Of a stretch of DNA of 64,000 nucleotides, positions 15,024 through 26,950 are shown one piece after another (the first letter of the stretch is position 1; every line of letters begins with the position of its first letter). The stretch is from assembly GCA_009733575.1 (NCBI GenBank), contig ML769391.1:480147-544146 (forward strand), read 5' to 3'. Below the pieces are notes generated by a model that was given only the letters and a program-made list of their open reading frames with translations, was not told where the DNA came from and did not search any database. The position numbers and the translations under genes were made by a program. This stretch comes from Gymnopus androsaceus JB14 (taxonomy: Eukaryota > Basidiomycota > Agaricomycetes > Agaricales > Omphalotaceae).

Positions 15024-16612
15024 TCATAATAACAAAAAAGACGTTCCCGGCTTTCCGAAAATGGCGAATTTTAGGCCCTCAACGCGTAGGTGGATCCGAG
15101 ATGCAATAACAGAGTTGAGAGCCCAAACCATACTGTGTTTGCAATAAAGGATAGAAGAATCAGTTGATAAAAGATGATCAAGATGCGTTAGTGCGTACCT
15201 GAGAACTCCAAAACAGTCAGCGGGCTAAAGAGCATCATAAGTACAGGCGCATATGGGAAACGGACGATTGACTACTCACAGTTCCAACGATGGTCATTAT
15301 TAAGGTAGCGATCCTTAGTACTACGCAAAGATAGTAAGCTTAATGAAGAGCTTCTGCTATGCACTACACTTGCAGGCAAGGATCTGTGACGGGTATAAAA
15401 TTCAATACGAATCCTGATGATCATGCCACTTACTAGAAACAACTTCGCTCCACTGAGACGAGTATAAGCTTAACACATTGCATCGCAGTGGAGAATCTCA
15501 TTGTACTTACTCGCTGTGAAGAGAGTCAAGTATGTCTGCGCCTGTCCTATGGGGCCTCTCGAATGCATTGAAAACAGCAAGGAGAATGAGGAAGACATCA
15601 AACCCAAGCTATAGAGAGGGCGATCAGCAGATATAGCGTCCCATGAGATTCTGATACATACCAAGGCTCCTGCCACATAAGGAAAGGTCGACGGGATGTT
15701 GAGGATTGCGCATGTTCCTAATTCGGGAATGAAAAAGATGGCAGCTGCGTATCCCCCAAAAAATTATATTAGTATGCTGTTGCAAGTCACCGCGAGGTTC
15801 AAGCAGTGGAAAACACGAAAAGATGATCACGCTACCGAATGGCTTGGATGGGAACTACAATGAACAGAAGCTCACATTGAACTTTGATCACTGTAATTAT
15901 GACTAGAGCAGTAGTCGCTGTGATAAAGGCTGCAAACCCAGTCAACAGAACAATAGTTATTTGTTTCCTTTTGTCCCAGGAATGATAGACGCGAAAGATA
16001 ATGAAAACTACAACGATATGGTTGAATCATGGAAGTTGTATGGAAGGGATGAAAACTCTACGCACATTGAGTGGTGGCGATAAACGCCGTTGCCCCAAGA
16101 GCAAAAACCCAGAGAAATCGGCGGCACCTAGGATAGTCTACGTCTGTGGCCAAAGTCAAGGTAGCAAGCAGCACTTACCCCTGCAGTCACAAAGAGATAC
16201 CAAGAAATGCGGTTAATGAGCAAAGTGAATCATATAATAAAATCCAACATCGCCTACTGCATCGTCGAGATGAGCTGAACCACTGAAAACTAAAGACAAG
16301 TCAATACTTGAATCCAGTTAGACGCTTGAACATTTCCCCACCATATGCAACATAGAGAACCACTGCCTCTGCGAAGTAGCGATTTAACACAAAGATCAAT
16401 TTTTGTAGATAATGTCGGTGCGGGTTCGTCCAGACAGTAGAAAATTCATCATCTAGGGTAAGCAAATGGTCGTATAACACTGATACCAATGCGACACCTA
16501 AATAGTAGGAGTTGGACAGGGTCTAGAAAAATGGGAAAGCAGCGCAAATTGACGTACCGGAGAAGTACTTGAGACGAACCAGGGAGTCGAGCTCCGTTAT
16601 AAGGGTAGCCAT
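15024..16612 (-). CDS. DUF6533-domain membrane protein, copy 2
   Basis: Tandem paralogue of the gene at 11981-13562 with the same exon plan. Exon 1 matches MATLITELDSLVR.KYFS; exon 2 carries VLYDHLLTLDDEFSTVWTNP and IFVLNRYFAEAVVLYVAY. The ending is AIFGKPGTSFLLL instead of AIFGMPGASFLSI. An in-frame path through the central exons is less clear than in copy 1, with insertions such as that near 15750. The product would be a multi-span membrane protein of unknown function. Whether either copy is expressed cannot be judged. Confidence 0.55.
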
Positions 16613-17135
16613 GGCTATTCAGCACCTAGAGGCTACGAACGCACAAGCCTTGATTGAACAAGCCTGAGATGAAAAGACCCGTAAATGGAGAAAATAATAA
16701 TGCTTAAGAGCAGAGGGCCAACTGCAGAAGAACTGCCACTCCAAATCGTATCCTTATATACTCCCAATTTCGTCGTTCCCGCTCATGCATCGATAACTAG
16801 TGTCAGCTCTGCATCAAATCAGATCTGCGTCTTGGGCTGATTACTGACAGTGAGTATTCAAAGAGAACTCGATTGCAACCCGATGAGCAACCTATCAAAA
16901 CCAATTGGAAGAGACGATACGTTGTTGAAAATCCATCTGGCCAGTTTCCTCCCTCCTTTCCTGATACTAGATGAAGTTATCCCAGAGCCGCCATTCCTTA
17001 GGCCTTCGGCCTAGTGTGATCGAAGCAAGATCAAAATGTTGCACTCTCCATATCGTTGGGCTGTTACGGCGGAGCATAATTTCCTGGCAGAGGTAATGAC
17101 AGATAAAATTGAAGGTGCAAAGAAATTCTGTAAGT

Positions 17136-17158
17136 CAACAACAACAACAACAACAACA
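17136..17158. repeat. CAA microsatellite
   Basis: Seven to eight CAA triplets. On the minus strand it gives a poly-valine or poly-leucine run in spurious open frames. Confidence 0.9.
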
Positions 17159-17559
17159 GCTTTAATAGAAGGGTTAAATTCAAGAAAATTGTAACCCACC
17201 ACCATTGAACAGTGATCTGAATATGGGAAGCACTTGGATAGGGGTCCCAACAGGTCCCAACTCGACTCTTTCCTACGTTTCTTCCAATATCCTCCATCCG
17301 CTTCCTCCCTTTCGAATTCAGAAAGGGCTCCAGGGAACGAAACCGTAGACGACAGAGTGAATAGATAGATCACTGATCATTGACCAAGGTCGAAAAGAAG
17401 AATGTGACGCATTACGCGCTCGTGTGAATTCGGCGGCTGAACGTGTTGCGTCCGTATCCGTACACATCGTACAAACAAAACAAGAATCTATGCCAATAGA
17501 CAGGCAAAGCATGCAAAGACTTTGAATCTCTACTACTCACCAAATACATGATGCGACAC

Positions 17560-18600
17560 TCTACAAGTCCCGTTCTTCCATTCTCATACGAAAGCAGTTA
17601 TCGCATCCATATCCAACAAGAATGAGCTTATGAACCAGGTTGTGGAGAAGCAGATGATCCTGTGGCCTCAAACTTCAACTCCAGGGTTACACTTTGAAAA
17701 GTTCAATTGCACAGAGGCAGCGATCGATGCGCAAGCTTTTTGAAAAATTTCATGCTTTCTCCCTGGTGCGTATACTGTATCTTGCAGCTTCTTTCGCTCT
17801 GGACCTCATTTCTCCCGGCATTAGCGTGTCTAGACTGATCGCAGGTCAAACGATATCAGCACCTATAGAAGACAAGAAGATCTACAGTAGCCTCGTCCTC
17901 GTCACGTTTCTGTTATTTTCATTCGGCTGTAATTGTATTCATGTGCTAGTCTTCTCGAGCGTATTTCCACAAATTCCCTCATGAAAGTTTGTGAGTCGTT
18001 CCACGCTTTATCTCCGAATACTGCCTTGACATAATTTCGCACAATGTTCTCCTTGAGATCTGCAAGGCTCTCCATATTCAGCGTAGCGAATCTTGGAATT
18101 GTGGTTTAAAAATGTATCGCACCATTGTACCTTTACCGACTCAGAAACAGATATTCATCGTACGATTTTCGTACCACTTACCCTGCATTGACTGATTTCT
18201 GGGGTAACGGCTGGTTCAGTAACTGTGCTTTCGAAAAAATTCGGGGCACGACTGGGGAAGAATAACAATCAATCATGTATCCAAGCCTCCGTACGGCTCC
18301 GTACATACCTCGGTCTACTACGTATGGAACTGCGCTCTGCAGTTTCATTTCACAATGCTTGCTCGCCACATGCCTTTGTTCGAGCTCTGTTCTATTTGGT
18401 GGTTTCAAAGCTTGTCATTCGACGTTGAGCATATTCTGCCACTCCGGATGTCCTCTTTTGGTCCTCATCTCAATTCCAGGAAAGGCAATTTAAGGCGCTA
18501 AATCTCATAACAGTGGTGTCATAAATGATTAATTCGTACCTACCCCAATGAAACGGTGGGAACTCTTCAACCATTTATAATACTCCAAGAATAAGTAACT
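17560..18600. other. Intergenic stretch without a supported gene
   Basis: Short open frames exist on both strands, including a hydrophobic one at 17694-17984, but none has recognisable family sequence or convincing splice structure. Confidence 0.5.
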
Positions 18601-18618
18601 TCTTCCTTCCCAACCACC

Positions 18619-19275
18619 ATGTCTAATGTTCTTCGTTCCTCACGCGTCTGGTCTAAATCACTAAAGCCGATATCGACGCGTTCTTTCCACTCTCCGTTCG
18701 CTGTGCTCGGTAACGCGCGCTCCGAGACACCATCTATCGCTTCAACAGTGTACGAGAAACAGGTAGACGTCAGTCCGGAGCCCACTCATTCTTATGGGGG
18801 TTCACAAACCTACGTTGTCTCTGAACCTGATCCTTCCAATGCTCCATATCACGTTCCCGCTGGGGCGTTTCCGGTGAGTTGTCGTGTGACTGCCCAAAGC
18901 CTAGATGTACAGCTGACCGACATTCACTTTTGTGTCTAGACCAGCCTCCCGTATGTAAACTTCACTGCAACGGAGGCACCCAATCAAGGCGGACAAATGA
19001 GTTCAACCAGCTCAAGTCTTGCACACCCAGTTCTTACCCGTGCAGTTCCTCAGAACGAGAGTGGTGTCGGTGAAAGTTCTGCGATCAGGCATGCTGATGC
19101 GCCTGGATCGATGGGTCAAAGGGGAGGAAGTGAAGGAGGAGTCGGCCTAGCGGATGCGCAGGGTACAAGGGCAGGTGAAGGTTCTCTTGCAGACAGGAAT
19201 CCTCCGCCTATCGAAAGTAAGGTTGTCGAAAAATTCTCCAAAATGGGCAAAGATGCTTGGCAGGCACGGAAGTAA
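18619..19275 (+). CDS. Conserved fungal protein with mitochondrial-type leader
   Basis: Two exons, 18619-18873 and 18940-19275, joined in phase by a 66-nt intron, give about 197 residues. The N-terminus is rich in Arg and Ser and lacks acids for about 35 residues, with RSFHSPFAVLG resembling a mitochondrial presequence cleavage region. The conserved core is YVVSEPDPSNAPYHVPAGAF, then PYVNFTATEAP, AHPVLTRAVPQNESGVGESS, RGGSEGGVGLAD and a C-terminal VVEKFSKMGKDAWQARK. I have the impression of a widely conserved basidiomycete protein of unknown function, but I cannot name it. It is Ser/Pro/Gly-rich with no membrane segment, and the reading frame is intact. Confidence 0.75.
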
Positions 19276-19528
19276 CATGTCTGCAAATCATGATTGCTCG
19301 AAGGTACGCTGACCGTCGTCCATCTTCCGGTTTTCGAGCTCATCTTGCCTGTAGGTGTGAAATAACTTACTGTATATTATTGTTTTCTGCAATGTAGTCG
19401 CTTGTATTCATATAACCCAATCATCTTTCTGCGGAACGGTAGTTTGCAATAATAACGTGAACATTCAAGTACATATAAAAACAACAATATACGACACAAA
19501 ACTTGACAGCAGTATGTATGCTCAACCA

Positions 19529-20958
19529 CTACTTTCTTGGACGCTTCTTAACTTCATCGTCTTTGCAAGCATGAAGCATGAGCTTGTTGGGATGCCCAGG
19601 CGTCATGCCAGAATGACCTTTGGACCAATCGTAAGACACGGCGTAGGCGAAGATCGATCCAGTGCGGTTGAATGAGCTGCAAGTAATAGGACCAGGAGCA
19701 GCTTCGAAAGCTTGAAAAAGAGATGGCTCAGAACAGTGAAGCAAGAATGGGGGATGGAGACATACTTTTTAGACGAGTGCGGGCGTCCTTGTCCCAGAAG
19801 TGAATGGTACCGTCGGAGCCTAAGGATCGAAAGAATGAGGATGAAAAACATAATGGATACGACTAGCATACTTACCACATGTGGAGAAAGTTCCGTGCAC
19901 GGGATGGAAGGATATATCGTTCACCGCATAAACCATAGATTGATCCTTCGAAGTCGGTGTCGAATCACGTCGGTGGCACTTGAACGAGAAGTTATTACTG
20001 TTGGAGATAGTAAGAACAGAAAGGGAAGAGAGCGAAGGGTGATGCTCACCCGTTGTCTTTTTCTTCGACATACCTAGAGGAAGTGCGATCAGAGATAGTA
20101 AAACAAGAAACATGAAGACTTACTGGATAGCTACTCTACCTTCAATACTTCCAACGGCGAATCCACTGCTGGTAGAGGCGGTAAAACAAGTTGTAACACG
20201 TGTTTGCCATTTTAGAGGAGACTGCATTGTCTTGTAGGGTGTAGTAGGATTGGATAAGGTGAAGATTTGAATGTGTCTTTCGGCGGTACCGACGACCATA
20301 AGAGGGTATTGAACGTCCATACTGTAACATCGCTCAGGGAGGCTGACGCTCGCCACTGGTTGAGATTGGCGGAGATCCCAGTACTGTGATAATTAATGTA
20401 AACGATGAGGAACAGCATAAAGCGCGCAAAACCACATACTTTAATTGTTTTATCCCAGCTTCCAGTCGCAAGAATGCCTGACTGAGCATCCACCCATTTC
20501 ACAGACTTTATAGGCGCGTCATGCTGAGCAACTTGAGTTGCGGTACCCGTCTGGACATCGAACATTCGACCGGCATTATCAGCGCCACCAGATAAAATTT
20601 TGTTTCCGTCCTAAAGAGAAATATTTAGATCAGCTGAATCCTTGCAAAATGAAAAGGAGACGCGCCTTATTCCAGCAGACAGATAGTACTGGCCCTTGGT
20701 GTTGATACATTGCTTTCCCTGCCGTTTGTCCTCCAGCCATGACTTCGTATATGCGAACCTAGAGCATTTTGTTCATAAAACAATATAAAAAATCGAAAAA
20801 AAGCCTACACTGTTATCCCAACTACCAACTGCGAGATAATCTGCCTGGCCTGAGAAAGACATTGAAGATATTGAATCACTTGGAGGGTCAGCCATTTCAA
20901 TATCCTTCTCCGCCTGGGACGTGTTGGTCGTCGTAGTCGCTGTTCCAAAGAAAGACAT
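19529..20958 (-). CDS. RAE1: RAE1/Gle2-type WD40 mRNA export factor, copy 1
   Basis: RAE1 (Gle2) is a seven-bladed beta-propeller that binds nucleoporin GLEBS motifs and supports mRNA export and spindle assembly. The frame opens [19 protein letters not shown], followed by [20 protein letters not shown] and GSWDNS. Further repeats give [68 protein letters not shown] and [12 protein letters not shown]. The family-specific [10 protein letters not shown] and [20 protein letters not shown] are present, with [11 protein letters not shown] to follow. The C-terminus is [20 protein letters not shown]. All exons join in frame. One intron (20611-20665) appears to use a GC donor, at the same place as in copy 2 (33558-35025). 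Confidence 0.92.
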
Positions 20959-21187
20959 GGTGGCGGCGGTTCAAGTAGCAAGAGTATTATTGTTTCTTCT
21001 CCCAACCTAAAGGCGCTTCCGAGCCGCTTTTCGGCCAGTCGCGATGTCCAAAAAAGGTAATACACTGATGGCTCTTCCGGAGTCAAAGACTGTGTTCAGA
21101 CAGCTCCTCAGGTTCTCTAGTCACGAGTACATGAAAAGGAATGTCGTTCATGAATATTCACCAGCCCATTTATTCATTCACCCACTT

Positions 21188-21889
21188 TCAGTGAAGAATT
21201 CCAAGACACACGAACTTCGTTTTTAATCTCTCTATTTGCTCTCTATTATCCTGTGTACAGTATATTACAATTACAGAACGCGAAAATAGATTATAGCTAA
21301 ATCCTAACATAGCGTTTTTTGAAATTATAGGGTGGGTACTGCAGCCAACGACTATCCTCAGCTCTTCGAAGTCCATGTACATACCATGGACCAGCGCAGG
21401 TTCTCGAGTGTACAGTATTCCAACGACAAATCCCTTTTCCTTGTCCGTCTCGGATGCATCGACCCAACAGGGAAGAGAGGATAGGGATCCTGATAGCAAT
21501 GCCTCTTTCTGCCCTCCTTCAGGATAATGGGAAAGGACTCTTTCGAAAAAAGAAAGAACATTGACCTCGAACATAAGAGAGCCCAGACATCTCCTATGGT
21601 CTCCCTTCGAGGTTCTGGGTCTGGATCATCACCAAATCGTATAGACTCTAGAGTACCTTTCGAGAGACTCATCTTTTACACAAACTCTACAGCTCGCGAA
21701 CTACGACGTAAAAGTGATGGATAAAGCATGTATGGCTGGAAAGGTAATAGAGCGTTGTACAGTACAGTCTCTCTTTGACGGTTTGGTTGCGGAGTCTGTA
21801 TCCTGTCGGTGAGGCGTTGGGCACGGAGCATATATGGCAGAATGCCATTGTCCAGTGCATTTTTCATCGACATTATCGATCAGTTTCAA
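21188..21889 (-). other. Unidentified coding-like region, frame broken
   Basis: The minus strand shows good coding-like sequence spread over three frames: DRIQTPQPNRQRETVLYNAL, then MSLSKGTLESIRFGDDPDPE with ETIGDVWALLCSR, then HYPEGGQKEALLSGSLSSLP and CWVDASETDKEKGFVVGILY. Splicing across short introns could join some parts, but I find no consistent gene model and no family. It may be an intron-rich gene with sequence errors or a pseudogene. It lies 3' to 5' upstream of RAE1 copy 1. Confidence 0.35.
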
Positions 21890-22273
21890 TTAATAAGTGA
21901 AAGAACAGGGTGCATACATATTGCGATGATCATCCAGTGAATCCCACTTCATCTCCTTTCATCTCTCGAACAGGAATCCACAAAAGAACGACAAGTGAAG
22001 GGTGCAACGCCAGAGATTATAGCTGCCAATCCATCTCTCTGTAGTACACGTACTAGCTGTAGTGGTGTAGTCGATCCATTCGAGTCCATGATAAAGCGTT
22101 TACTTATTACTTACAGATTTCGCCGCTTCTCGCCCGTAGATTATATGGACCAGCCAGAGCCAGAATCTGCTAATGAACGGCATTTTGGGACACTCAGCCG
22201 TTTGTGCTAGAGGACATATAGCCATTAATGGCCTCTGGCACGCTCCAATGAAGTCGTCGGTAGTCAGCATCAG

Positions 22274-22540
22274 CTAAGGGAAGAGATGATGGAGTCCTTC
22301 GAGTCTATGAAAATTATCATCGGGGATCGGAATATCTGTGTGCAATTGTGCAAAATCTAAATAGTGCTTTAGCGTCAAAGCTTCACCAGGAATATTGTCA
22401 TTTTGACAGCAGAAAGCGGGGTTGCTTCTATTCAGCGCCATACGTCTGGCCCAAGGTGCTTCATAGCCAAGCATAACTGTCTTCTGGTCTGGATTCTCGA
22501 GACTAACTGTCTTCCACCCAGGGAATCTGGACCAATATGA
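22274..22540 (-). pseudogene. Open exon-like fragment of unknown protein
   Basis: An open frame without a start codon reads SRFPGWKTVSLENPDQKTVM, LGYEAPWARRMALNRSNPAF, then IPGEALTLKHYLDFAQLHTD and IPIPDDNFHRLEGLHHLFP before a stop. Composition is protein-like. I recognise no family, and no flanking exon was found. Confidence 0.3.
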
Positions 22541-22590
22541 AAATCGAAATTGGCGGGAATTGGGATTGCACTTTCGAGGTGATGAAGAAC

Positions 22591-22612
22591 TATATATATA
22601 TATATATATATA
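22591..22612. repeat. TA microsatellite
   Basis: Eleven TA dinucleotides in a row. The surrounding 22620-23890 holds no supported gene; a few open frames lack family resemblance. Confidence 0.95.
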
Positions 22613-23896
22613 CTGAAAGAATATCGAGAATGTTCACCGCAACTATAACAAGCCCCGCCCTTTCCGTATTACGCATCACAGGGAGACGTTTACGCTGCAA
22701 TAAATCTGAGATGATCTCCAGACATCGTGACTTACAGCATAGGTATTGCCCGCGTACCAAGTGTACCGAGTCTGCTTACAAGAGTAGCCTCATTCGGAAT
22801 ATTACAATCAAAGCACAATCTAGACTTGGATGTCTTTTCGGTCGTGCGGATGATTGAGATGTGGATAGCTAGTGTGTATGAGAGACAGCGAATAGATAGC
22901 TAGATCGAGACCTACAGATAAGCAGGGTGCAGTGAGAAGTCTCATCGAAAAGGAGTTTAGGCTCAGAGCTCTCTTCAAAATCCGGCGTTCAGGAATCATA
23001 AGTAGGCGAGTCGATGCGATCCGGGTTCATGCTATCGGCTAACCCAGTGATAATGATTTCGGGCGTTAGGAGGGAAAATGGTGGAAAATCATATGTAGCA
23101 GCATTACTTCAAGTTTTTACTGCTACATATTTTCTCTTTTGCGTTCTCTTTACTGTGCTCCCGAAGCTGTTGTGTCTCTCGAGCATTTGGCAAGGTTCGG
23201 CCTTGAATAGAAATAGGCGAAAACGGTTTTGGTTGAGGTCCGTCTTTTTGTGACTTACTCTGGGTAGGAGACCAAAGAATCTACTATGTAACCAATTAGA
23301 CCTCAGGCGTGAATATCTTTTTTACTACCCCAGTATCAAGGCATCCCGGGGTATTAGATTTGTCCGGAACCCCTTTGTCTGTTCGCAGAAAGATACATAC
23401 CGACTAGTATCTTCTCATGGCTGGAAAGCTCAAGCTCAAGGCGCGGTAGAAGCTCCATTTATCCATCACGGTCTGTTTTCAGCCCTCAGCGCAGTAGTAA
23501 TCACGCCATCGTTCCCGCTATGCTGCACTGGAAGCCCCGGGCAGATGATTTTCAACACCGGGTTGAGGCACCAATACCACTAATAGTCCATCGGGCTCGG
23601 GAATTGCAGACAGGTAGAACGCAATCCTCATGGTCATGCAGATATAATAGGGTTAACATAATACACGGACGCACGCACACACCTGGTACAAGTTTCTCCA
23701 GCGAAATAGTGTTAAATGGTAGTCACTGTCAAAGTTCAATGGCACGGAAAGAGATACTATAAGTGTAAACTAAAAACACAAGCAAGAAATTACAGCAGGG
23801 AACCAAAAAAGCTAGTAAGATGCTGAAAAACTGGAGAGGGAAGAGGAGGGAATAAGAGGAAGGTACGAAGTATCGCAGTAGAGAGGAAAGTGGCAA

Positions 23897-24880
23897 TCAT
23901 GCGGAAAGTGTACCAATTTCCACAACGGGAGCGGCGAAGGGAGAAGGTGCAGCATGGACTCCGGCGTACGCTAGTTTCTTGAAGATCTATGGATGATCTC
24001 ATGATGAGCACAAAGCAGATGAACCGAGATGGTAGAATAACGACGGAGCAGGAGATAAATGTAGTGCCCACCTGAATGAAGATTTCAGAAGATTGCCCGC
24101 CTTGGACACACCACTTTCCATCGATGATAGTCAAAGGTACACCGGTAACTTTCGACCTGACTTTTTCGCACATCATGTTGACCTCGTCAAGGAGTTCGTT
24201 GGAATCTAAAAAGTCGATGGCCTGTTTACTAGTTAGCGAAGAGCACAAGACATTATGACCGAGGTCGAACCTCTTGTTTAGACATGACACCAGTTTGTTC
24301 GCAAATGTCTGAGAGTACGTCTACATCGGCAACATCTTTTCCTTCTTCCAAGTAAGCACGGAAGACAGCGCAAAGGAACGGGAGTTGCTTGTTCTGACCG
24401 CCTAGCTGATAAGCTTTGCGGGAGATACGATGAGCTCGTGTCGACTGGCTGACAAGGCCTTTGAATGCGCTGGATATTTGGAATATTAGATTGGACTATA
24501 AAAATGTAGGAATGCGGCGCACATGGGAATGTTCTTCTCCTTTGACCATTTCATAACACTCGCTTGCATCGCAGCATAAGGCTCTTTTCCGACGGTGTTT
24601 GTAAAGAAATCCTCCTTGGAGACTTTGGGCGCGTTGTTGTCATCGGGAAGAAGGCGGGTCGGGATAAGCCTGAACGGCAGGAATTCGATTTCGAAAGTCA
24701 AGGGAAGCTGTAGAGTGTCCTGGCAGTAGGAAATTGCGCCGATTAGCTCGTGTTGCCCAATGTTACAATTTGGGCAGACCTAAAGTCAGATAATAGGTTT
24801 TCATGCTCATAGATTGCGAAAACTAGACATACCACATCGTTGATTACGGTCAGCTTTACCTGCCGATTGAAGGCTGACAT
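23897..24880 (-). CDS. DsbA/FrnE-like thioredoxin-fold oxidoreductase
   Basis: Exon 1 encodes MSAFNRQVKLTVINDV and joins VCPNCNIGQHELIGAI, placing a CPNC redox motif at the end of the first beta strand, as in DSBA-like proteins of the FrnE group. The following helical domain includes LTFEIEFLPFRLIPTRLLPD, DFFTNTVGKEPYAAMQASVM, AFKGLVSQSTRAHRISRKAY, QLPFLCAVFRAYLEEGKDVA, SDICEQTGVMSKQE and MMCEKVRSKVTGVPLTIIDG. The cis-Pro loop is GVPLTIIDGKW. The end is FAAPVVEIGTLSA. No signal peptide is seen, so it is probably cytosolic. Likely a thiol-disulfide exchange protein or a glutathione-type isomerase; the sequence does not decide. Five exons, intact. Confidence 0.82.
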
Positions 24881-25366
24881 AGGGCACTGGGACCAAGGTT
24901 GCGCTGGGAAGGATGATTTAAGTGTTTGGCGGCGATTTGGGGGTGTCTTTAATGAGTGTCGGGCGAGCTGGGGAAAAAGGATTATAAATGTCTACGCTGA
25001 CTACAAAGCAGTTAAATAAGTATTACTGTACTCAGTCAGCGCTTCCAAGTATGTCATCAGCATCTCCGGTTGCCGGAGATTACCATATATATCTTGTATA
25101 TGTCATAAGTATCGGTGACCAATAAGCCTGTGCCAATAGGTTGGAATTTCGGACTACAATGTAGTACAAGTCGGTATCAGGTCGGTATGCATGCGCTCCG
25201 TCCCACCGAGGCAAGCAGATATAACTTATAAGCAGAGGTTTATGGCAGCTGATTTAGTCATCATGCAGACGGTTTTTTCTCTCTGTCACTTCTGTCCGTT
25301 ATCAATAGTCCGCTAGATGTATCCGATCCGCTATTGAGCCTAATATAACCATGTCCATGAATGCAG
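24881..25366. other. Intergenic stretch
   Basis: Promoter side of the DsbA-like gene and 3' flank of the F-box gene. Nothing else is seen. Confidence 0.5.
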
Positions 25367-26773
25367 TCATCTATCTATCATCCATCCATACACACCATGT
25401 CCCGCAGGCCATGCTTCCAAGTAATCGTCGAGATGTCCAATTCTCGTCAGGCTTTGCAGCTCGGCCAGGATGGATTTTGCCCGACGACGACTGCTCCCAT
25501 CAAAGTATACATTCTCCAATGGATGATTCGTTCGCTGGCGAGCTTTCACCAGTCTAGAGACAGATCCCACGTCTTCAGGCTCTAGATCGCGTACGTCGAT
25601 TCTCCGCAATTTCGGCCACCAGACAGGATCTCCTTCGATGCCAAGGGCCATGTACAGCAGTGAGGATGACCCTATCGTCAGAGATTCCACGGATGGGAAT
25701 GCAAGCACCAAATTCCCAATTTCAGAAACCCCAAACCCGCATTCGAAAACGGAAAGAGCTTTGACATTAGGAAAATCGAATGACGGAAGGTCGTCCACTT
25801 CGCACAGAACCAGGGCTTCTAGCTGATTTAGTGGTAAAGCATCCAATAAAAGAGCAGTAGAGTTCTTAAACTTGCGACAACGCACGGAACGGAGCTGAGG
25901 TAGGTCAAGGGATCCGCCTAACTGGCCCCCTTCGAGTAGTTCCAGACCATGAAGGGACAAATTAATCAGACCGGGCACGGCCGATAAAATCGCCCTGTAG
26001 TCTGAGACAGTCAAGAGCATGAACACTCCATGGAGGTGTAGGGTAGTAATGGCTTTAGATACAGGAGGGCGGAGACTGCTGGCAATTCCAGTGAGTTGCA
26101 AAAGGCGCAGCAGAGGAGCTCCTCCTTTGAAAATCAAAGGAGTAATGCTCCACTTGGATTCGTAAACACTGGCACTACTCCAACGAACTTGTAAGGAAAG
26201 ATATTCCAGCTTTGGGGCATGCAATGACTCTAGGTGCTCCCTGAGCAGTTCCCATGCTTTTGTTTCAGGAGAGGAAGTTATGGAGAGGAGATGGCAGCGC
26301 GATATGTGAGACGCTATGAGTTTCAGGAATGCCGAAAAGTCAAGATTTTTCTGAACATGTATCCGAGCAGCAAAAAGAGTCGAAGGTCCGCTACGATTGA
26401 GATACGATTCGATTTTGTGAAGTTTGGAAGCCATACGGGAAGTATGTTCTAATCGTATCTCCACGTTCGCCCACAAGAGAGGCGTACCGGTCGCCAATTC
26501 TCTCCAACTGTGGCACACCGACGCGGCCTTAATCTGAAAAGAAGAAAACGAGTCTTGGCATATCAGGAAGATATGTGAAAGCAGCTCGGGAGGAAGTCTT
26601 GAGATGAACGCGTTTCCGTTGTACATTCGTGCTCGTTTGGTTTCTGCGACGCGAATTTCCTCACCGAGTTCCTCGAGTTGACGGACCAAGTCTGCGTGTT
26701 TGCCACGCAAAACTTCGAGATGAGAGTCGAGCTCATGCAATGATCCAGGTAAAGAAGGTTCATAACTAGACAC
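25367..26773 (-). CDS. F-box protein, 468 residues, single exon
   Basis: An intronless frame, which is unusual for this window. Residues 15-50 form a short coiled coil (HLEVLRGKHADLVRQLEELG). Residues about 55-100 are an F-box (ISRLPPELLSHIFLICQDSF, VCHSWRELATGTPLLWANVE), the surface that binds Skp1 in SCF ubiquitin ligases. The rest is leucine-rich-repeat-like (LEYLSLQVRWSS, LLRLLQLTGIAS, LINLSLHGLELLEG, LEALVLCEVDDLPSF, VKALSVFECGFG), probably for target binding. The pattern 'coiled coil, F-box, irregular LRR' is very common in Agaricomycetes and its targets are mostly unknown. It is divergent from CK1 copy 1, 177 bases away. Confidence 0.88.
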   Translation of the reverse strand: MSSYEPSLPGSLHELDSHLEVLRGKHADLVRQLEELGEEIRVAETKRARMYNGNAFISRLPPELLSHIFLICQDSFSSFQIKAASVCHSWRELATGTPLLWANVEIRLEHTSRMASKLHKIESYLNRSGPSTLFAARIHVQKNLDFSAFLKLIASHISRCHLLSITSSPETKAWELLREHLESLHAPKLEYLSLQVRWSSASVYESKWSITPLIFKGGAPLLRLLQLTGIASSLRPPVSKAITTLHLHGVFMLLTVSDYRAILSAVPGLINLSLHGLELLEGGQLGGSLDLPQLRSVRCRKFKNSTALLLDALPLNQLEALVLCEVDDLPSFDFPNVKALSVFECGFGVSEIGNLVLAFPSVESLTIGSSSLLYMALGIEGDPVWWPKLRRIDVRDLEPEDVGSVSRLVKARQRTNHPLENVYFDGSSRRRAKSILAELQSLTRIGHLDDYLEAWPAGHGVYGWMIDR

Positions 26774-26950
26774 AGGCTTAGCGTATAGTCAGAACGCACA
26801 GCAGAACGCGCACCTGGACAACATGTTGGCAAGCGCTGAAAGAGCTTACGCAAGCCGCCAAATACCACGGAACCTTTCATCCTTTCATCCTCTTTAACTC
26901 CAGTGCCCTCTTTTTTTCGGGCTGGACTTATCTCATTACAAGTCACAACC
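26774..26950. promoter_or_regulatory. Shared 177-bp divergent promoter region
   Basis: It lies between the start codons of the F-box gene and CK1 copy 1. Its CK1-proximal part (TCCAGT.CCCTCTTTTTT, then TCGGGCTGGA.TTATCTCA.T) is also found directly upstream of CK1 copy 2 near 35965-36025, so CK1 promoter sequence was duplicated with the gene. Confidence 0.55.

Larger units (their letters stand above)
14480..17510. repeat. Tandem duplication unit 2
   Basis: Second copy of the 11390-14380 unit. The junction between the units lies near 14380-14480, where the motif ATGGAACGAATCGAGCCGCA recurs (first seen near 11366). A CAA microsatellite at 17136-17158 is special to this copy. Confidence 0.8.

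Noticed and set aside
17011..17373. Minus-strand 120-codon frame with a poly-valine run.
   Set aside because: The valines come from a CAA microsatellite, and the homologous part of unit 1 is broken.
17694..17984. Hydrophobic 96-codon plus-strand frame.
   Set aside because: No conserved motif, no splice context and no copy elsewhere; could be chance.
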